A stretch of DNA of 64,000 nucleotides, from the NCBI GenBank assembly GCA_030180135.1, contig CM058239.1:76515823-76579822 (forward strand). Direction: 5' to 3'. The stretch comes from Orychophragmus violaceus. Its lineage: Eukaryota > Streptophyta > Magnoliopsida > Brassicales > Brassicaceae. Both the position numbers and the translations under genes were made by a program. Positions 33,973-46,085 of the stretch are shown here, one piece after another. The notes beneath the pieces are model-generated. The model saw nothing but the letters and a program-made list of their open reading frames with translations, was not told where the DNA came from and ran no database searches. Within the stretch, counting starts at the first letter, position 1; every line of letters starts with the position of its first letter.

Positions 33973-34615
33973 TGTTAGGAATGTCCTGAAATCTACTGTG
34001 CTATCTCTAGAAAGTATGATAAGTGTCGAGATCAGACATAAGTCATAAATACTGGGTGGTCATGATGACTTGCTAGAGTCCGCTCTTGATCTATAAGTTA
34101 AGTACTTATTACCAGTATTGTATGATCCCAAAGGGTCACACACCATAGCTAACGGGAAAGTTTAAAAGGAATTAATACAGTAAGATGCAAGACATTTACT
34201 GTATTTGTATAGAGAATTGGGCCAGACAAAATACAGTCTTTTGTCTGATTTGGGTCTTGGGCCCAAAAGCCTAATAGGCCATTAGTTTAATCACTTGGGC
34301 CCATATAAGGGAAGAAGGGGGCGCCAGTTATCCTAAGGCTTCTGCGATTTTAGGTCTGGCCGTCCTCCTCTCTCTCTGTTGTTCCAGCTTGGTCTAGCAG
34401 CCTGATCCAGTAGCTTGTAAGCGTGTGGATACCTAGGAGGAGCCGGTAATCATCAGCTCTCAGTGATCTCTTCATTACCACCAATCCGCTGCACCTAATC
34501 ATAAGGTAATGATCCTGATCTGTTTATGATTCAACTGCAAATCACCTAGATCCTAGTTGATTATGTGATAGGTTGTAATCTGATAATTAAACCTATGAAC
34601 CAACATAATCCTACA
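33973..34615 (+). repeat. Copia-A 5' LTR
   Basis: 643 bp, TGTTAGGAAT...CCTACA. Differences from the 3' LTR: TATGATAAG/TATAATAAG, AGTCCGC/AGCCCGC, ATAGAGAA/ATAAAGAA, GCTCTCAG/GCTCACAG and CATTACC/CAATACC. A TATA-like ATATAAGGG is at 34303-34311. It carries no CGATCG module, unlike the copia-A' LTR. Confidence 0.96.
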
Positions 34616-34616
34616 G

Positions 34617-34629
34617 TGGTATCAGAGCC
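34617..34629 (+). other. Copia-A primer-binding site (initiator tRNA-Met)
   Basis: TGGTATCAGAGCC, one base after the LTR end; complementary to plant initiator tRNA-Met. Confidence 0.96.
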
Positions 34630-34775
34630 AGGTTGTTAGGGTTTTGCTGTTTGGATCATATTTAGGTTGTTTTTAAATGTTTAGAATCGAATTTGTGTTA
34701 AGAAATTTGATTAGAAAACTTAAAAACCTAATATGTAAATCGCATGAACCGATTGAAACCCATCGGTATGCGAAG

Positions 34776-34973
34776 CGGACGCGAGTATCGATCGACGAGG
34801 GAGCGTGATATCGATCGATATCAATCGGATCGATTGCTTCTCGCTGTCCCGATGACCCGATCGCAACAAGCTGATGCACGCGAGTATCGATCGACGAGGG
34901 AGCGTGATATCGATCGATATCAATCGGATCGATTGATTCTCGCCGTCCCGATGACCCGATCGCAACGAGCTGA
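34776..34973 (+). repeat. 99-bp tandem duplication carrying paired CGATCG modules in the copia-A leader
   Basis: Two copies, 34776-34874 and 34875-34973, differing at a few bases. Each contains GTATCGATCGACGA and, 23 bp on, ATATCGATCGATAT (34785 and 34808; 34884 and 34907). It lies in the non-coding leader (34630-36204), in which I see no other feature. The related element has one diverged set at 8878-9014. Confidence 0.92.
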
Positions 34974-36204
34974 TGCGCCTGTCCCGATCGTATCGCGCGA
35001 GGTCCCGAAAGCGAGCTTGGCTCGTCTTCTCGATCCGGCGATGCGTGATCCGGCTGGCGAGACATACGTTCCGCGAGTAGCCATTCGGTTAAGCCGAGCC
35101 TCGCGGTTCGTCCCACCTAACCCGAGACGCGAACCAATCGTGCCATTGGGCCATTGCGGTTCGTCGTTGGTTTTGCCTTATCCCGCAAGTTAGGTCAAAA
35201 TCAGCTAAAATTGATTTGTTAGACCAATCTATTTCTTCCTGATTTTGGACTTAACCGAACCGATCCAATTTAATTGGTGGTTCAAGCGGTTAACCAAATC
35301 GCGGTTTGCTGGAAATTATTTAATACAATTGGTATTATTTAATTTCTGGTTAAACCGAATTTAAATTCAAAATTGAATTTTAACCTAAACCGAAGGCTGG
35401 TCTAAGTTTGATTTGGTTGGACCAAATAATTTAGAGCTGGTCTGGTTTAGTAAATAACCAGTTGGATTTAGTAGTTAATTTGGTCTTGGACCAGAATTAA
35501 TGAACCGACTCGGTTATGTCAAATTATTGGGCCAATTGGAATTCTGTGGTCTTGGGCCAAGAATTGGGCCTATAATTTGTGACCCAACCGAAAACTTTAA
35601 TAAAATATTAAATTAGAAATTTCTATTTTTAGCATGTTTCTAGATTTAGAAAGTTTCTAAAATAAGTAAGTTTCCCAAAATAGTAATCTTCTATTTTTGG
35701 AAAGAAAACCTAAAATCCTCAAAACCAATATCAAGTTTGGATGTCTTGCCCAATCTTGTTAGCTACTTAACGCTTGTTCAATTACAGATATGGCTTACAG
35801 TGTGAGGTGTCTGTTTTTGCGTAAGTAAAGTAGTATATAGTCACTAATTTCATTGGGAGTCCCAGACTTTAGTGATTATTTGGTTGTAAGAGATTGGTTT
35901 CCTTGACTGGGCCATCGGGAGTCCCGGGCCTTGAGACATCTGGTGAATTGGGCCTTGGGCCCAATCCACAACCGAGAGTTATATGGATATAACTAGCTGT
36001 GTGTATGCTTACCAAGTAAAGCTAATTCCGGGTGACGGCCAGTGGCCCATTTTGGTTTTTAGTTGAACATGGGTCTCGGAATCATTGCATTCATATGAGG
36101 TTAAACAAATAAATTTTGAATGCAATGCGAGTCTTCTTATAGGTTTTAAGATTACTCTTTTATGAACTAAATAACTAAAAATCTATTGTCTCATAATTTC
36201 AGCT

Positions 36205-37505
36205 ATGTCAAGCACAACAACACAAAACACTTTCTCGATCCGGTCTGCCCTTGAGAAGGACAAACTGAACGGATCAAACTTCCTGAACTGGTCCAGGAAC
36301 CTGAGACTTGTGCTCAGGCAGGAGAAGAAGGATTATGTCCTTGAAAGAGTTCTCCCCCTAGACCTGCGAATAATGCCGCACAAGCTGTGAAGAATGCTTG
36401 GGATACGCATTCTTCAGATGCTAATGACGTGGTTTGCCTAATGTTGGCGACAATGGTTCCCGAACTGCAGATGCAGTGGGAAGGCCTGACTTGTCCCATG
36501 GAACTGATGGCAAACCTGAAAGCGTTGTTTCAGGAGCAGGCTCGTACAGAGAGATTCCAAACTGTAAAGAATCTCTTGGACTGTAAAATGGCTAAGGATG
36601 CAGCAGTGAGTCCACATGTTATGAAAATGATGGGTTATCTCGATCATTTGACTAGACTCGACTGTCCTATAAGCCAAGAGCTTGCTTGTGATATCGTTCT
36701 GCAGTCTCTTACTCCAGCATATGACCAGTTCACCTTGAACTATAATATGCATGGGTTGACAAAGACTTTGCCTGAGCTACATGGTATGCTCAAGACTGCA
36801 GAACCTAATCTGAAGAAGGCCAAGGACCCGTCTGTACTCATGGTGCAGAAGGGCAAGGGTTTTAAGAAATCCGCTGCAGACAAAGGAAAGGGCAAGGCAG
36901 TCCAAAAAGAAAAGGCCAAGCCCAAGCCCGTGTCTAAAGCTGGGCCTTCTGATATCTGCCACTTTTGCAAAGAGACAGGGCATTATCGCAGGGACTGTAA
37001 GAAATACCAGGAAAGCCTGAAGGAGAAGAAGAAGTCCTTCGCGACTACTGCTTCAGGTATTTTTGTTATTGAAGTAAATACTACTACTTCTGATAATACC
37101 ACTTGGGTATTAGATACTGGATGTGGGGCTCATATTTGTACTAATGTGCAGGCGCTCAGCAACAGTAGAAGGTTGAAGCAAGGGCAAGTAGAGTTGCGGG
37201 TTGGCAATGGAGCGAAGGTTCCAGCACTGGCCGTTGGCACTTACTTGTTGTCTTTACCTTCTGGATTGATTTTAGAACTTGAGATTTGTTATTTTGTACC
37301 TGCTATAAGCAGAAATATCATTTCAGTTTCATTATTGGATTTACAAGGATTTGATTTTTCTATTAAGAATAAATTGTGTTCCTTTAATCTCAATGATATG
37401 TTCTATGGCTGTGCCCCTCTTATTAATGGGCTGTACATGCTGGATCAATCTACTCCAGTATATAACATTAATACAAAACGGTTCAAATCTAACGAAGAAA
37501 ATGAA
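36205..37505 (+). pseudogene. Copia-A Gag and protease
   Basis: Starts MSSTTTQNTFSIR at 36205. LNGSNFLNWSRNLRLVL is followed by a one-base frameshift at a C-run (36354-36358); the frame continues from 36360 with KNAWDTHSSDAND, PHVMKMMGYLDHLTRLDCP and a CCHC zinc knuckle, CHFCKETGHYRRDC (36957-36998). The protease follows in the same frame: WVLDTGCGAHIC (active-site D-T-G) and LRVGNGAKV. The chain ends with a conserved NIISVSLLDLQGF block. Gag builds the particle; protease would cut the polyprotein. The frameshift prevents Gag translation unless bypassed. Confidence 0.92.
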
Positions 37506-39934
37506 ACTATCAGTACTTCATTACATTCACTGATGATTTCAGTAGATATGGATATGTCTACTTGATGAAACATAAGTCGGAAACCTTTGAGAAGTTCAAA
37601 GAATTCCAGAATGAAGTACAGAACCAGCTTGGTAAAAGTATTAAGGCTCTTCGGTCGGACCGAGGAGGAGAATACTTGAGCCAGGAATTCCGTGATCATC
37701 TGAGTGAGTGTGGGATCATCTCCCAACTCACACCTCCTGGAACACCTCAGTGGAATGGTGTGTCTGAGAGAAGGAATCGGACAATGTTAGATATGGTCCG
37801 ATCCATGATGAGTCACACAGACCTTCCTATATCCCTTTGGGGATATGCTTTGCTGACCGCAACGTTCACACTAAACAGAGTGCCATCAAAAGCAGTAGCA
37901 AAGACACCATATGAATTATGGACTGGAAAGGCTCCAGTGATGTCTTTTCTCAGAATTTGGGGTTGTGAAGCCTTTGTCAAAAGATTAATCTCAGACAAGC
38001 TTACACCAAAATCTGACAAATGCTACTTCATTGGTTATCCTAGGGATACCAAGGCTTATTACTTCTATCTGCGATCCGAGAACAAGATCTTTGTTGCTCG
38101 GGATTGTACTTTTCTTGAGAGGGAATTTCTCTCTAAGAAAGATAGTGGGAGTAAGGTACAACTTGATGAAATTCAAGAAGGACAGGAACCTGTTCAACCT
38201 AATGAGGAAGAACAGCAGGATGAATTACATGAAGTTGTAATAGAACCTGAACCTGAAGTACCTGAAGTTCGAAGATCCGGAAGGATCCGTCACGAACCCG
38301 ATAGATATCAGGGATTCCTCGTGACTAATTGCCATGATCTTTTGATCATTGAAGGTGATGAACCCTCGAACTTTGCAGAAGCCATGATAGGCCCTGACTC
38401 CTTAAAGTGGCGTGAAGCCACTGAATCCGAGATGGACTCCATGTCTGTCAACCGAGTGTTTTCACTGGTTGACTTACCCACCGGTGCTAAAGCCATCGAG
38501 TGTAAATGGATCTTCAAGAAGAAGATTGACATGGATGGAAATGTCCAGATTTACAAGGCCAGGTTGGTGGCAAAAGGTTTCAAGCAAATTCATGGTATAG
38601 ACTATGATGAAACCTACTCACCAGTGGCCATGATGAAATCAATTCGGATTCTCCTAGCAACTGCCGCTTATTATGATTATGAGATTTGGCAGATGGATGT
38701 GAAAACCGCCTTCCTGAATGGAATCTTGGAGGAGGATGTGTATATGACACAGCCTGACGGTTACATTGATCCTAAGAATGCTGGGAAAGTATGCAAGCTT
38801 CACAAATCCATTTATGGATTGAAGCAAGCATCGAGGAGTTGGAATCTTCGTTTTGATGAAGCAATAAAGAATTTTGACTTCATCAGAAACAAGGAAGAAC
38901 AATGTGTGTATAAGAAAACTAGTGGGAGCAAAGTGGCGTTTCTTATCCTATATGTCGATGACATATTGCTTCTTGGAAATGATATTCCAATGCTGAAGTC
39001 TGTTAAAGACTGGCTGGGAAGTTGTTTTTCCATGAAGGACATGGGTGAAGCCGCGTATGTTCTTGGAATCCGAATCTTTAGAGACAGATCTAAAAGGCTG
39101 ATTGGACTTTGTCAAGATTCTTATATAGACAAAATCCTGCATCGATTCGGAATGGATAAATCCAAGAAGGGATTCACGCCAATGATACATGGTGCTACAC
39201 TAAGCAAGACTCAGTGTCCTAAAACACCTGATGAGCTTAAGCGCATGAGTAGGATACCTTATGCTTCGGCTATAGGATCTATCATGTATGCCATGATCTG
39301 TACTCGTCCTGATGTTGCTTATGCACTAAGCATGACGAGTAGGTTCCAGTCTAATCCAAGTGAGAATCACTGGATTGCCGTAAAGAATATCCTGAAGTAT
39401 TTGAGGAATACTAAGGATAAGTTCTTGGTTTACGGAGGAAGTGAAGTGCTTGAAATGAGTGGATTCACGGATGCAAGTTTTCAGACAGATAAAGATGATT
39501 TCCGGTCACAGTCTGGTTACATCTTCTGTCTGAATGGCGGTGCAGTAAGTTGGAAGAGCTCCAAGCAGAGCACCGTGGCAGATTCCACAACTGAAGCTGA
39601 ATACATCGCTGCTTCAGAAGCTGCGAAGGAAGGAGTTTGGATAAGGAACTTCATGATTGAACTCGGTGTATTCCCAAATGCCACTGAGCCTCTAACACTG
39701 TATTGTGACAACAATGGTGCAATTGCTCAAGCTAAGGAACCGAGACATCATCAGAAATCAAAACATATTATGAGAAGGTATCACCTGATTCGTGATATAG
39801 TGAATAGAGGTGAAGTGATGGTCAGCAGAGTTCCCACTGATGAGAACGTAGCTGACCCGTTGACAAAGCCACTCCCGAAACCTAAGCACGAGTTGCATAC
39901 TGCTGCTGTAGGAATTAGAGATATTCAAATGTAA
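37506..39934 (+). CDS. Copia-A integrase core (partial), reverse transcriptase and RNase H
   Basis: One long open frame (37562-39934), with a few upstream codons in the same frame (FTDDFSRYGYVYL). The integrase retains LRSDRGGEYLS (second catalytic aspartate) and NGVSERRNRTMLDMVRS (catalytic glutamate) but lacks the HHCC zinc domain and the first catalytic aspartate: the sequence jumps near 37510 from the pre-integrase start to the middle of the core. RT: CKWIFKKKIDMDGNVQIYKA, QMDVKTAFLNG, and the catalytic YVDDIL (38951-38968). RNase H: TDASFQTDKDD, SSKQSTVADSTTEAEY and YCDNNGA. RT and RNase H look intact. Confidence 0.95.
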
Positions 39935-40757
39935 TCTCTTTTTGAGTGGGAGTTATGAGGGCTTTATTTTAGTTATTTTGATTGGTTCATGTAAACATTT
40001 TAATGTTAATGAAATTTTATTTCTGGATTATTTTTTTTAACTGTGATATAAAATAATCGTTCCAAAATGATTCATGTCGTAATATATGGGCCATCGAAGT
40101 ACATGAGAAAGACTTGATCATGAAACCCCATATTTAACGAAATGACATAAATCATAGTGTCCATAGTCGAAGGTTGTTGAAATTGGAACACCAACAACCA
40201 CTTGAGACTAGAGTGTGTTGAGACTTATGACCAAGTTTCATGGGTCATGGATGCGCGGCATCAAAGTCAACACATAGGTATATGTAGGGAGCATATGACC
40301 GAACATGGCCCGCTGATGAGAACTCTACAAGATATTGATATATGTGTCATAAAAGGTTCTCATTTACGACTATAGAGTATAGTCCTTAGACCTGAGTTCG
40401 CATGCATGTGGCTGCACATGGATTGATGCGCTTTGATCATTGTCTAACGCTGTTTCGTAACTGGGAGCTATAAGGACCTTGGTTGGGTGTATTATAAAGT
40501 GTGTAGTTCATAGTGATGGAACAAGATGGGATTTGTCCCTGCCGTTTAACGGAGGTAATATCTCTAGGCCAATCGGAGACTTGATAGCTGGTAAGAGAGT
40601 GGCCACTCCCAAACGGACTTCCCCAAGTCGTTTGCATTGTCAGTATCAAATCTGGTCCGATGAACATGGTCTGGCTATATAAGGATGACACGCATCTTGC
40701 CTTATGCCAGATCGAGATATTGAGACAAAAGGATTAGGGAATGTAGGATTCCAGTAC
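39935..40757 (+). other. Copia-A long 3' non-coding region
   Basis: About 820 bp between the RNase H stop and the polypurine tract, unusually long for a copia element. It contains a 67-codon plus frame (40479-40682) and an overlapping 84-codon minus frame (40437-40691), both nearly the same as frames in copia-A'. No known domain. Confidence 0.65.
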
Positions 40758-40768
40758 AAGTGGGAGAT
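40758..40768 (+). other. Copia-A polypurine tract
   Basis: AAGTGGGAGAT directly before the 3' LTR; primer site for plus-strand DNA in LTR elements. Confidence 0.85.
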
Positions 40769-41411
40769 TGTTAGGAATGTCCTGAAATCTACTGTGCTAT
40801 CTCTAGAAAGTATAATAAGTGTCGAGATCAGACATAAGTCATAAATACTGGGTGGTCATGATGACTTGCTAGAGCCCGCTCTTGATCTATAAGTTAAGTA
40901 CTTATTACCAGTATTGTATGATCCCAAAGGGTCACACACCATAGCTAACGGGAAAGTTTAAAAGGAATTAATACAGTAAGATGCAAGACATTTACTGTAT
41001 TTGTATAAAGAATTGGGCCAGACAAAATACAGTCTTTTGTCTGATTTGGGTCTTGGGCCCAAAAGCCTAATAGGCCATTAGTTTAATCACTTGGGCCCAT
41101 ATAAGGGAAGAAGGGGGCGCCAGTTATCCTAAGGCTTCTGCGATTTTAGGTCTGGCCGTCCTCCTCTCTCTCTGTTGTTCCAGCTTGGTCTAGCAGCCTG
41201 ATCCAGTAGCTTGTAAGCGTGTGGATACCTAGGAGGAGCCGGTAATCATCAGCTCACAGTGATCTCTTCAATACCACCAATCCGCTGCACCTAATCATAA
41301 GGTAATGATCCTGATCTGTTTATGATTCAACTGCAAATCACCTAGATCCTAGTTGATTATGTGATAGGTTGTAATCTGATAATTAAACCTATGAACCAAC
41401 ATAATCCTACA
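40769..41411 (+). repeat. Copia-A 3' LTR
   Basis: 643 bp, same termini and length as 33973-34615. Followed by target duplication AAGAA and the resumed copia-B LTR. Confidence 0.96.
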
Positions 41412-41627
41412 AAGAAAGCTAGAGAGAAAGAGTAATGGAGAGAATCGTTCTATTGAGATGTGTTTTACAAATGAAAGAAACGTTCGTTTACGTAGAAGTT
41501 ACAAAATTGATTTTATTGTGCATGCATAGTGACAATGGGTTCCACACAAAAAATTCACTCACGATTCTCTTATTTTCTTACTCCTTTCTCTTACTTTTTT
41601 CTTCACTTTCGTAACACTCCTCCTTGG
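41412..41627 (-). repeat. Copia-B 3' LTR, remaining part, with polypurine tract
   Basis: 41412-41616 aligns with 58943-59142 (shared AAAGAAAGCTAGAGAGAAAG and TGAGATGTGTTTTACAAATG). On the minus strand the tract CCAAGGAGGAG (41617-41627) precedes the LTR start TGTTACGAAAG. Confidence 0.87.
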
Positions 41628-41893
41628 AGACCAGTATTGCTACCATAGCTTGCTTAATGTCTTTGTTGCCTCGTTAAAAACCTTTTCAGAAAAACCTATT
41701 GGGAAAAACCGCAGTAAGGTAAAAATAGTACAGCCCTATAAGCTTCCCCTCGAAGGGTCAAAAGAGTATCTTATAGGTCTCACTGACGGCGCATTCCAAT
41801 ATTATGAACATGCTTCCTAAACGTAGTGATAGGTAGTGACTTTGTGAAAAGATCTGCAATATTGTCACATGATTGGACATACCTCACTTCAAT

Positions 41894-43300
41894 CTACTTG
41901 TTCTTCTCGAGTTCTTGGGTGTATGAAAAGAACTTCGAGGGGATATGTTTGGTTATATAAGTCTTGATATATCCTTCCTTGGTCTGGGCAATACATGCAA
42001 CATTATCTTCGTATAAGTAGTTGGCTCCGTATTTACGCGGATTCCACTGCTTGATTGAATGTGTTGACTTATTAATCTTAGCCACACACATTCTCTGCTT
42101 GCTTCGTGGAGTGCTATGATTTCGGCATGGTTCGATGAAGTGGCCACGAGCGTTTGCTTCTAAGAACGCCATGAGATAGCAGTACCTCCAATTGTGAAAA
42201 CATACCCTGTTTGTGATCGAGCATTGTGTGTGTCTGATAAATACCCTACATCTGCAAAACCAATCATTTAACCATTTGAATTCTTAGGATAAAATAATCC
42301 TAAATCAAGAGTCCCTTGAAGGTAACGAAAAATGTGTTTAATCTCTTTCCAATGTCTTTGCATAGGTGATGAACTAAATCTTGCCAATAGATTAACGACA
42401 AATGATATATCAGGTCGAGTATAATTTGCAAGATACATAAGCGCTCCAATTGCACTTAGATATGGTACTTGAGGACCAAATATTTCCTCATTTTCTTCAC
42501 GTGGTCGAAATGGATCACTTTCAACATTTAGTGATGTAACCATCATGGGAGTACTAAGAGGAGTTGTGTTATCCATGTTGAATCGTTTTAACACTCTTTT
42601 AGTGTGTGTGGATTGATGTACAAATATGCCTTCTTGAGAATGCTCAATTTGTAGGCCAAGACAATACTTTGTTTGTCCGAGATCTTTCATCACAAATTCT
42701 CCCTTTGAATAATTTGATGCTTTTTGAATCTTATCATGAGTTCCAATTATGTTTAGATCATCAACATATATTGTGATTATCACAAATCTAGATTGGGTTT
42801 TCTTGATGAAAACACATGGGCATATTGGATCATTTACATATCCTTCTTTTGTTAAATGCTCACTAAGACGATTATACCACATGCGTCCAGACTGTTTTAA
42901 ACCATATAATGATCTCTGAAATTTTATCGCACATAACTCTTTTGGTTTGGAACTCAATGGTTCTGGCATCTTAAACCCATCATATATTCTCATATAGATA
43001 TCAATGTCTAATTACCCATACAAGTATGCTGTAACAACAACCATTAGACGCATCTCTAGGTTTTCACCTGCCGCTATACTCATCAAGAATCTAAATATGA
43101 TTGCATCTATAACAGGGGAATATGTCTCATCATAATCAATCCAGGGTCTTTGAGAAAAACCTTGAGCCACAAGACGAGCTTTGTATCTTATAATCTCATT
43201 TTTCTCATTTTGTTTTCGAACAAAAACCCATTTGTATACAACTGGTTTCACATCTTCGGGTGTGAGTACAATAGGCCCGAATACATTTCGTTTATTAAGA
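41894..43300 (-). pseudogene. Copia-B reverse transcriptase and RNase H
   Basis: Minus strand. The RT N-terminus (43300-43012) reads LNKRNVFGPIVLT, YKWVFVRKQNEKNEIIRYKA and DYDETYSPV. 42993-42268 has SLYGLKQSGRMWYNRL, the catalytic YVDDL box and RPDISFVVNLLARF. RNase H fragments are in 42172-41894, with EIIALHEASRECVWL in one frame. 41628-41893 is the 3' tail with no domain. Several frameshifts inactivate it. It joins at 43300 to copia-C, giving a false fusion with copia-C RNase H in the frame 43872-43012. Confidence 0.9.
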
Positions 43301-44683
43301 TAATCCAATGTTATATGCTTCATGTGTGAGTGAAAGACGAGATTAGCAGCAAGATACGCCGCTTCTATGTTGTCACAGTAGATGACTGGTTTTGTTGTAA
43401 CTTTGATGCCGAGTTCTGTTAGGAGCGAAAAGAGCCAACATAGTTCTGCTGTTGTGGACTCCAAAGCACGGTATTCTACTTCGGTGGAAGAGCGTGCTAC
43501 ACCTTGTTGTTTATTTGACGACCAAGCAATCGGGTGGCTACCTAAGTAGACGACGTAAGCACTGGTCGAGGTGTAATCATCTTTGTTGCCCGCCAAGTCA
43601 TCATCAGTGAAGGTGTGAAGGTGCTGGTTGTTCTCAGCTGAGAGATATATTCCATGGTACATGGTACCAGAGAGATATCGAAGTATGCGTTTAACCGCTG
43701 ACCAGTGCTCGGTTGTGGGTCGATGCATGAATTGTGAAAGCTTGTTGACGGCGAACGGTATATCTGGTCGAGTGAGGGAAAGATATTGCAGGCTTCCGAT
43801 GATCATTCGATACTCTGTGGCATCATCAATTGATGTTCCAGAAACTAGTGTGAGCGAGGATGTTGATTCCATAGGCGTTGAAACTGACTTGGATCCGACA
43901 TCCGTGCCTTTTGTAGTAAATCTGCAATATATCGATGTTGGGTGAGATGTAAACCATTCTTGTTACGTGTTACTTGAATGCCTAAAAATAAGACAAATCA
44001 CCCAAATCTTTAAGAGAAAAATGATGAGATAAGGAGGCGATAAACCGTAAAATGTCCGAGTGACTGTTTCCCGTGATGATAATATCATCGATGTATACGA
44101 GCATGAAGAGAAGTACGTCATGTTGGTTGTAGATAAAGAGAGATATATCCGATGTTTGAGACCGTAAATGGCTTTTTGAAGTTTGCAAATGAACTTTGGA
44201 TTATCCTTATCTTGGAATCCTGGTGGTTGTGTCATATATACTTCATCTTGCAGGCGTCCATGTAAGAATGCGTTGTTGACATCAAGTTGCCGCATAGGCC
44301 ATTTCCGGGTGACAACCGTACTGAGTATAACTCGTATTGTTGCAGGTTTAACGACCGGGCTGAATGTCTCATGGTACTCAATTCCTGGCCTTTGATTGTA
44401 CCCTTTGGCTACTAGACGTGCTTTATATCTGTGAAGAGATCCATCTACTTTTCGTTTGATCGTAATGATCCACCTTCAACCAACAATATTGGAGACATTA
44501 GCTAGATGTAATTCCAAGTTTGGTTCCTAATCTGAGAATTTATCTCTTCACTATCTTGAGAGATTCGGCGACAGTGCATGGAATAGTTTTTGATGTATGA
44601 ATGACTGTGGCACGTAGATTAAGCCTTTGTACTGGTTTCCTCGTGCGCGTTCTTATCCATGGAGGAGGTAGCAGTTGAGCTTG
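43301..44683 (-). pseudogene. Copia-C reverse transcriptase and RNase H
   Basis: RT: MRQLDVNNAFLHGRLQDEVYM and GLKH (44295-44140), then LVYIDDIIITGNSHSD and HHFSLKDLGDLSYF (44090-43982), in shifted frames. RNase H: RLTRPDIPFAVNKLSQF-type residues, HTFTDDDLAGNKDDYTSTSAY, STEVEYRAL and VIYCDN (43870-43330). The part 44300-44683 holds the RT N-terminus in broken frames. Frameshifts near 44150 and 43980. Confidence 0.88.
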
Positions 44684-44688
44684 ATGTG

Positions 44689-45869
44689 TGATATATCATG
44701 GTTTTTACTTGTTTTAAGCCATGATATAAGTGTGTTTTAGAGTCTTTTGTCGTGTCTTTAGAGTTATTACAGGTGTTTATTAGGTACATGCACGTTTGGA
44801 GGATTATTGGAGATAATGGAGCATTTTGGGCAAGTTTTGGAGCTTAAGCCGAGAGAGCTGATTTCACCAAGTCTGGACGAACCATGCATCGATCGATGCA
44901 TCATTGGCATCGATTGACACACCTCTGCGCCAGCACATTAATGAAGACTTTGGAGATTTGCAGTTTTGCCCCAGAAAGTTTCAGTATTTGCAAAAAGACC
45001 CCAAACGTGATTAAGACTTTATAATTAGGTTTTTGGTGTTTTGTTTTAGATACGCATTCATACTATTAGCTTTTTAGAGAGAGAGACCGAGAGGCTGATC
45101 GTTCTTGTAATCCATAGAGAAGATTTCGAACCTCTTTTACTCTTTACTCTTTGATTTTATGATATCTATTTATTCAATGATTTGTGTTTCATTAATCATG
45201 TCTGAGTAGATTCATAGTTAGGTTTAGGGATTCTCGTTAGGGATTTCATGACTTGTTAGATTAATTTATAAGTTAAGGATTCATATCTTATTTGTTATTC
45301 AACCTGAATTGTGCTTAATACTAATTTCTAACCTGATCACTTAGAATCTAGACTTTAGGTTTATAAATTGACACGAAAGTGTAATTTAGAATCTGATCTA
45401 TTTAGGTTGAGCAATTTAATTATCTGCAAAGAAATTTGGTTTAATTGAATTGTGAACAAATCAAACTTGCACTTAAGGCTAGTTTAATCTGTTAGGAATT
45501 GCAAAGAAATTTGGGTTTCTGCTAATTAGACTTAGAGAATTCTCGCAACAAAAGTTGGTTAGTTCTGTCTTGTGTTTGAGTCCTGGAACCGAACTTAATT
45601 TGATCCTGACTGATAAATGATCTGCTTGTCTGATTTCCTGAGAACTCCCTAGACTTGACGCTTTTAGTACTTGCTTCAAAACAACCGTTCTTGCTACTGA
45701 TTTACTTTCTGCTTAGTTATTTAGTTTCTGATTAGTATTGCCTAGCTTAACTTGACGTTCTATAGTCTACCGTAAGATTTCTTGAGTCTCAGTGGATTCG
45801 ACCCCTAGATACTACAATTGTTCTGTGCACTTGCAGTTGAACTTAGGGAAGTAAACTCTGAGCATATCA
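44689..45869 (+). repeat. Athila-2 5' LTR
   Basis: 1181 bp. Near the start an inverted repeat TATATCATGG (44692-44701) / CCATGATATA (44719-44728) can form a hairpin. A module pair lies at 44886-44899 and 44907-44920. Confidence 0.97.
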
Positions 45870-45875
45870 AGTTTT

Positions 45876-45893
45876 TGGCGCCGTTGCCGGGGA
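45876..45893 (+). other. Athila-2 primer-binding site (tRNA-Asp)
   Basis: TGGCGCCGTTGCCGGGGA, 6 bp after the LTR end; complementary to the 3' end of tRNA-Asp. The leader that follows (to 46085) holds modules at 46005, 46031 and 46052. Confidence 0.95.
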
Positions 45894-46085
45894 CTCTTTT
45901 GAGTCTTCGATAGATTTGAATTTAAAGTTTAGACTAGGATTTTTGTTTTTTGTTTTTGTTACTAATTTCTCTGTTTTTCTCTGTTTCAGGTCTGATATCG
46001 CTTTGCATCGATCGACGCGAATCCCGAGTTGAATCGATCGTTGCATACTTAGCATCGATCGTTGCAGTGAGATTACCGATGGTTT

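Larger units (their letters stand above)
33973..41411 (+). mobile_element. Copia-A: young Ty1/copia element in the copia-B 3' LTR
   Basis: Target duplication AAGAA (33968-33972, 41412-41416); LTRs of 643 bp each (33973-34615, 40769-41411) with five differences by eye; primer-binding site 34617-34629; polypurine tract 40758-40768. Plus-strand Gag-protease and a 790-codon integrase-RT-RNase H frame. Same family as the element at 2827-9871. Confidence 0.97.

Noticed and set aside
34673..35193. 147-149-codon frames on both strands in the copia-A leader
   Set aside because: Produced by the 99-bp tandem duplication; in leader position with no domain.
43012..43872. 286-codon frame that looks like RNase H fused before RT
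   Set aside because: It is an accidental read-through from copia-C RNase H into copia-B RT across the insertion junction at about 43300, not a natural domain order.
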